From assembly GCA_958354105.1 (NCBI GenBank), contig CATWVA010000012.1:1-52963 (forward strand): DNA of 52,963 bases. The letters run 5' to 3'. This document shows, piece after piece, positions 50,930 to 52,963 of the stretch. Positions within the stretch are counted from its first letter, which is position 1. The number at the start of each line of letters is the position of its first letter. The notes below the pieces were generated by a model. The model ran no database searches and was not told the origin of the DNA. It was given only the letters and a program-made list of their open reading frames with translations. The DNA is from an uncultured Collinsella sp. (GTDB lineage: Bacteria; Actinomycetota; Coriobacteriia; Coriobacteriales; Coriobacteriaceae). A program made the position numbers and the translations under genes.

Positions 50930-51982
50930 ATGATCACTTCCGAGCTTTTCGGCACCGCGCCGTGCGGTACCCCCGTTCATCGTTACACCCTCGACGGGCC
51001 CGAGATCTGCGTTCGCATTATGGACTATGGCGCCACGGTGCTTGGTATCGATGTGCCCGACATTCCCGGCAACGTGCGCGATGTGGTGCTGGGCTTCGAT
51101 AAGCTCGAGGATTACTTTGACAACCCCGCCTGCTTTGGCGCGACCATCGGCCCTGTGGCAAACCGCACCGCTGGCGCCACGATCGCCATCGACGGCACGG
51201 ACTGGCATATGCCCGCCAACGAGGGCGCCAACAACCTGCACAGCGACCTTGAGCACGGCCTGCACAAACGTGTGTGGGACGTTGAGCTCGACGAGGTCCA
51301 TAACGCCGTGCGCATGACCACCTCGCTTAAGGACGGCGAGCTGGGCCTGCCCGGCAACCGAACCTTTACGGCCGTGTTTACCGTTACGCGCACCGGCGTC
51401 TTCCGCATCGAGTATGGCTGCGAGAGCGACCGCGCCACCTACGTGTCCATGACCAACCACACGTACTTTAACCTTGCAGGCCATAACGCCGGCATGGACT
51501 GCGAACATTTCTTTGTCGCCAACGCCGCCCACTACCTGCCCATTAACGAGCAGAATATCCCTACCGGCCAGATCGCTCCGGTCGAGGGCACGCCGTTTGA
51601 CTTCCGCAGCCTGCGCCCCGTCGCACCCGGTATGGAGGCCGACGACCCGCAGATTAAGCAGGCCCGTGGCTACGACCACTGCCTGTGCATCGACGGCTAT
51701 CAGTACGGCCGCAATCTGCGCCGCGCGATGCACGTCGAGGAAATGTGGACCGGTCGCGAGCTGGATTACTACACCACCGCCCCGGGCGTGCAGCTCTACA
51801 CCGGCAATTGGCTGGGAGACGAGCATGCCAAGGACGATGCCAACTATGGCTGGGGCGCCGGCTTTGCCCTCGAGGCAGAGATGTACCCCGACACGCCGCA
51901 CCAGCCGCTGTTCCCGCAGGGCATTGTGGGCCCGGGTCACCCCTACAGCAATGTGATCGAGTACCACTTTATGAGGCACTAA
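50930..51982 (+). CDS. galM: Aldose 1-epimerase (galactose mutarotase)
   Basis: A 350-aa classical GalM that interconverts alpha and beta anomers of galactose or glucose. IMDYGATVLGIDVPD, GATIGPVANRTAGATI, NEGANNLHSD and VSMTNHTYFNLAG (catalytic His) are all family motifs; the catalytic Glu is near the C-terminus in GPGHPYSNVIEYHF. AGGAA precedes the ATG at 50930. The frame is open for 20 codons upstream without a site. It would supply alpha-galactose for GalK. It is divergent from the LacR-like gene and has its own terminator. Confidence 0.93.
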   Translation: MITSELFGTAPCGTPVHRYTLDGPEICVRIMDYGATVLGIDVPDIPGNVRDVVLGFDKLEDYFDNPACFGATIGPVANRTAGATIAIDGTDWHMPANEGANNLHSDLEHGLHKRVWDVELDEVHNAVRMTTSLKDGELGLPGNRTFTAVFTVTRTGVFRIEYGCESDRATYVSMTNHTYFNLAGHNAGMDCEHFFVANAAHYLPINEQNIPTGQIAPVEGTPFDFRSLRPVAPGMEADDPQIKQARGYDHCLCIDGYQYGRNLRRAMHVEEMWTGRELDYYTTAPGVQLYTGNWLGDEHAKDDANYGWGAGFALEAEMYPDTPHQPLFPQGIVGPGHPYSNVIEYHFMRH

Positions 51983-52008
51983 GCCCGCAACGCGACATAT
52001 CGCACAGC

Positions 52009-52035
52009 AGCGCCCGCCGGCACCACCGCCAGCGG
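52009..52035 (+). terminator. Terminator of galM
   Basis: AGCGCCCGCYGG-type stem: AGCGCCCGC pairs with GCGGGCGCT around CGGCACCACCGCCA, followed by TTTTTC. Confidence 0.88.
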
Positions 52036-52089
52036 GCGCTTTTTCATCTTTTAGGCTCGTTTTTTCTGTGACTGTATGAGTGACATATC

Positions 52090-52242
52090 AAAACTATGCC
52101 CATTTACTACGTTTAGCCCGGGATGCTCGACCATGCACCGGTTTTTGTTAAATTCGCAAGCTGTCTACCTGCGGTTTTGTTTTTCTCAAATTCGACATGC
52201 TCGGCGATAGCCGACCAAACGTAGTAAATGGGCATAGTTTTT
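52090..52242. repeat. Long snap-back hairpin, type C, copy 2
   Basis: The outer arms AAACTATGCCCATTTACTAC and GTAGTAAATGGGCATAGTTT are perfect complements and extend further. The interior has GGGATGCTCGA, CTACCTGCGGTTTTGTT and ATGCTCGGCGAT, in the same order as in 23360-23490. It lies between convergent genes. Confidence 0.8.
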
Positions 52243-52280
52243 GACAGGCGGCATCGCGCGCATCCCTCGCAAGGGCAAAA

Positions 52281-52311
52281 TGATCCGTTTTCCTCCGTCC
52301 CCAAGGGATCA
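52281..52311. repeat. TGATCC...GGATCA-type repeat, copy 3, overlapping the EIIB stop
   Basis: TGATCCGTTTTCCTCCGTCC continuing CCAAGGGATCA. Read on the minus strand it starts with the TGA stop codon of the EIIB gene, just as copy 2 starts directly after the galT stop. Confidence 0.78.
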
Positions 52312-52791
52312 GTTGAACAGATTGCCAATGGAGTCGGGGGCGGAACTGGGGAGATAACGGATTTCTAGCTCTATGCCGAGCTTTTGCAACTCTTTGAAGG
52401 CGGCGATGTCCGTATCGTCTACGGCAATGGCAGGCGTTGCAGAGCGCTTGCCCTCCCTCGCCCGCATATGGCCGATGCTGATCTTGGTTATTGGCACACC
52501 GCCCTTAACCAGCGCGAGTGCATCCGTGGGCGACGCCACCATGATGAGAATCCATTGGCGCGGCGTTGCGGTATAAATGATGTCGATAGTCCTTTGCACC
52601 GAGAAAAACCGCGTCCAAACGCCTTCTGGCGCCGCCACCCTCATGGGTGCCCATTGGCACGAATCCGCCGCGATCTCATCGTTGACGATTAAGACAAGAT
52701 TGGAACCCACGGCTTCGTTCCACAGCTCAACGTCTTGCCCGTAAATGAAACGGTCATCGATACGCGTGAGAAGGATCTTGGGTTGAGCCAT
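52309..52791 (-). CDS. PTS mannose-family EIIB-like protein with Tyr in place of the active-site His
   Basis: A 160-aa protein of the mannose/fructose/sorbose EIIB fold. ILLTRIDDRFIYGQDVELW corresponds to the family's RIDxRLIHGQ loop. The phosphorylated His (15 or so in the family) is Tyr17 here. Later segments VLIVNDEIAAD, TRFFSVQRTIDII, GGVPITKISIGHM and FKELQKLGIELEIRYLP fit the family well. Without the His it cannot carry phosphate in the normal way. It could be a regulator, a decoy or a decaying copy. The start at 52791 is preferred over 52818, though neither has a good ribosome site. Upstream genes may lie beyond the window. Confidence 0.8.
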   Translation of the reverse strand: MAQPKILLTRIDDRFIYGQDVELWNEAVGSNLVLIVNDEIAADSCQWAPMRVAAPEGVWTRFFSVQRTIDIIYTATPRQWILIMVASPTDALALVKGGVPITKISIGHMRAREGKRSATPAIAVDDTDIAAFKELQKLGIELEIRYLPSSAPDSIGNLFN

Positions 52792-52963
52792 GGCTGCCCC
52801 ATTCTGTTTGAGACCCATACGAGCGGGACGTCGGCCACCAACTCAACAGCAGGTCAAGTAACAAATGGGCACTGCAGACATCACGCCTCTAATATTAGTG
52901 CATTTAAAGGTTGATTTCCGATCTCAGCCGAACACATTGAGCAAATAGGCCATTCCCGCAGTT
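52792..52963. other. Right edge, no gene recognised
   Basis: 172 bases upstream of the EIIB-like gene. It contains a less GC-rich part (52868-52915) that could hold the promoter; no ORF or repeat was identified. Confidence 0.3.

Overview
The window is a GC-rich chromosomal segment from a saccharolytic, fermentative gut-type actinobacterium. The best guess is Collinsella or a close relative in the Coriobacteriia. This is inferred from the combination of a pyruvate formate-lyase, an agmatine deiminase cluster, a lactose PTS with the tagatose-6-phosphate pathway, and many intergenic snap-back repeats; no 16S or marker-gene test was possible.

Layout. 0-1.4 kb: a RelB/DinJ-type antitoxin gene overlapping an ORF cut by the window edge, next to an IS1595-type transposase. 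1.7-4.3 kb: a pyruvate formate-lyase encoded in two pieces (large catalytic subunit plus an 83-aa glycyl-radical subunit). 4.7-6.6 kb: a KdgT-type permease and an SDR dehydrogenase. 6.8-11.5 kb: a MarR regulator with a heterodimeric ABC exporter. 12-14.1 kb: DAHP synthase and a GNAT acetyltransferase. 14.3-15.8 kb: a small gene split by an IS3-family element whose 3-bp target duplication can be read. 15.8-23.3 kb: an agmatine deiminase cluster (two antiporters, agmatine deiminase, putrescine carbamoyltransferase, divergent membrane-bound LuxR regulator) with no carbamate kinase. 23.6-26.6 kb: a BceAB-type ABC transporter. 26.7-27.7 kb: a Nudix-Vsr fusion. 28-33.4 kb: AraC regulator, HAD phosphatase, class II aldolase with divergent DeoR regulator, and an FprA-type flavodiiron protein.

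33.5-52 kb is a galactose/lactose utilisation region: galK-galT with a divergent LacI-family regulator; lacA-lacB-lacX-lacC; a membrane protein of unknown role; lacF (EIIA) and a LacI-family regulator divergent from lacE (EIICB)-lacG; an AAA/DUF4143 ATPase; a DeoR/LacR-type repressor; and galM. Lactose would enter as lactose-6-phosphate, LacG releases galactose-6-phosphate, and LacAB and LacC take it to tagatose-1,6-bisphosphate. No lacD is present here, so the class II aldolase at 30.2 kb is a candidate for the last step. Free galactose would go through GalM, GalK and GalT; galE is not in the window. The last gene is a mannose-family PTS EIIB whose active-site His is replaced by Tyr.

The most unusual layer is non-coding. 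Many gene 3' ends carry long inverted repeats in which a core is shared between loci while the outer arms differ but stay self-complementary. An array of four hairpins with an 80-81 bp period lies behind lacG. Three 14-bp repeats with an exact 34-bp period lie upstream of the DUF4143 ATPase. An 11-bp motif (ACCGTTCAC followed by G or C, then G) occurs six times, always upstream of a fermentation or sugar operon, and three sets of candidate operators fit the local LacI and DeoR regulators.
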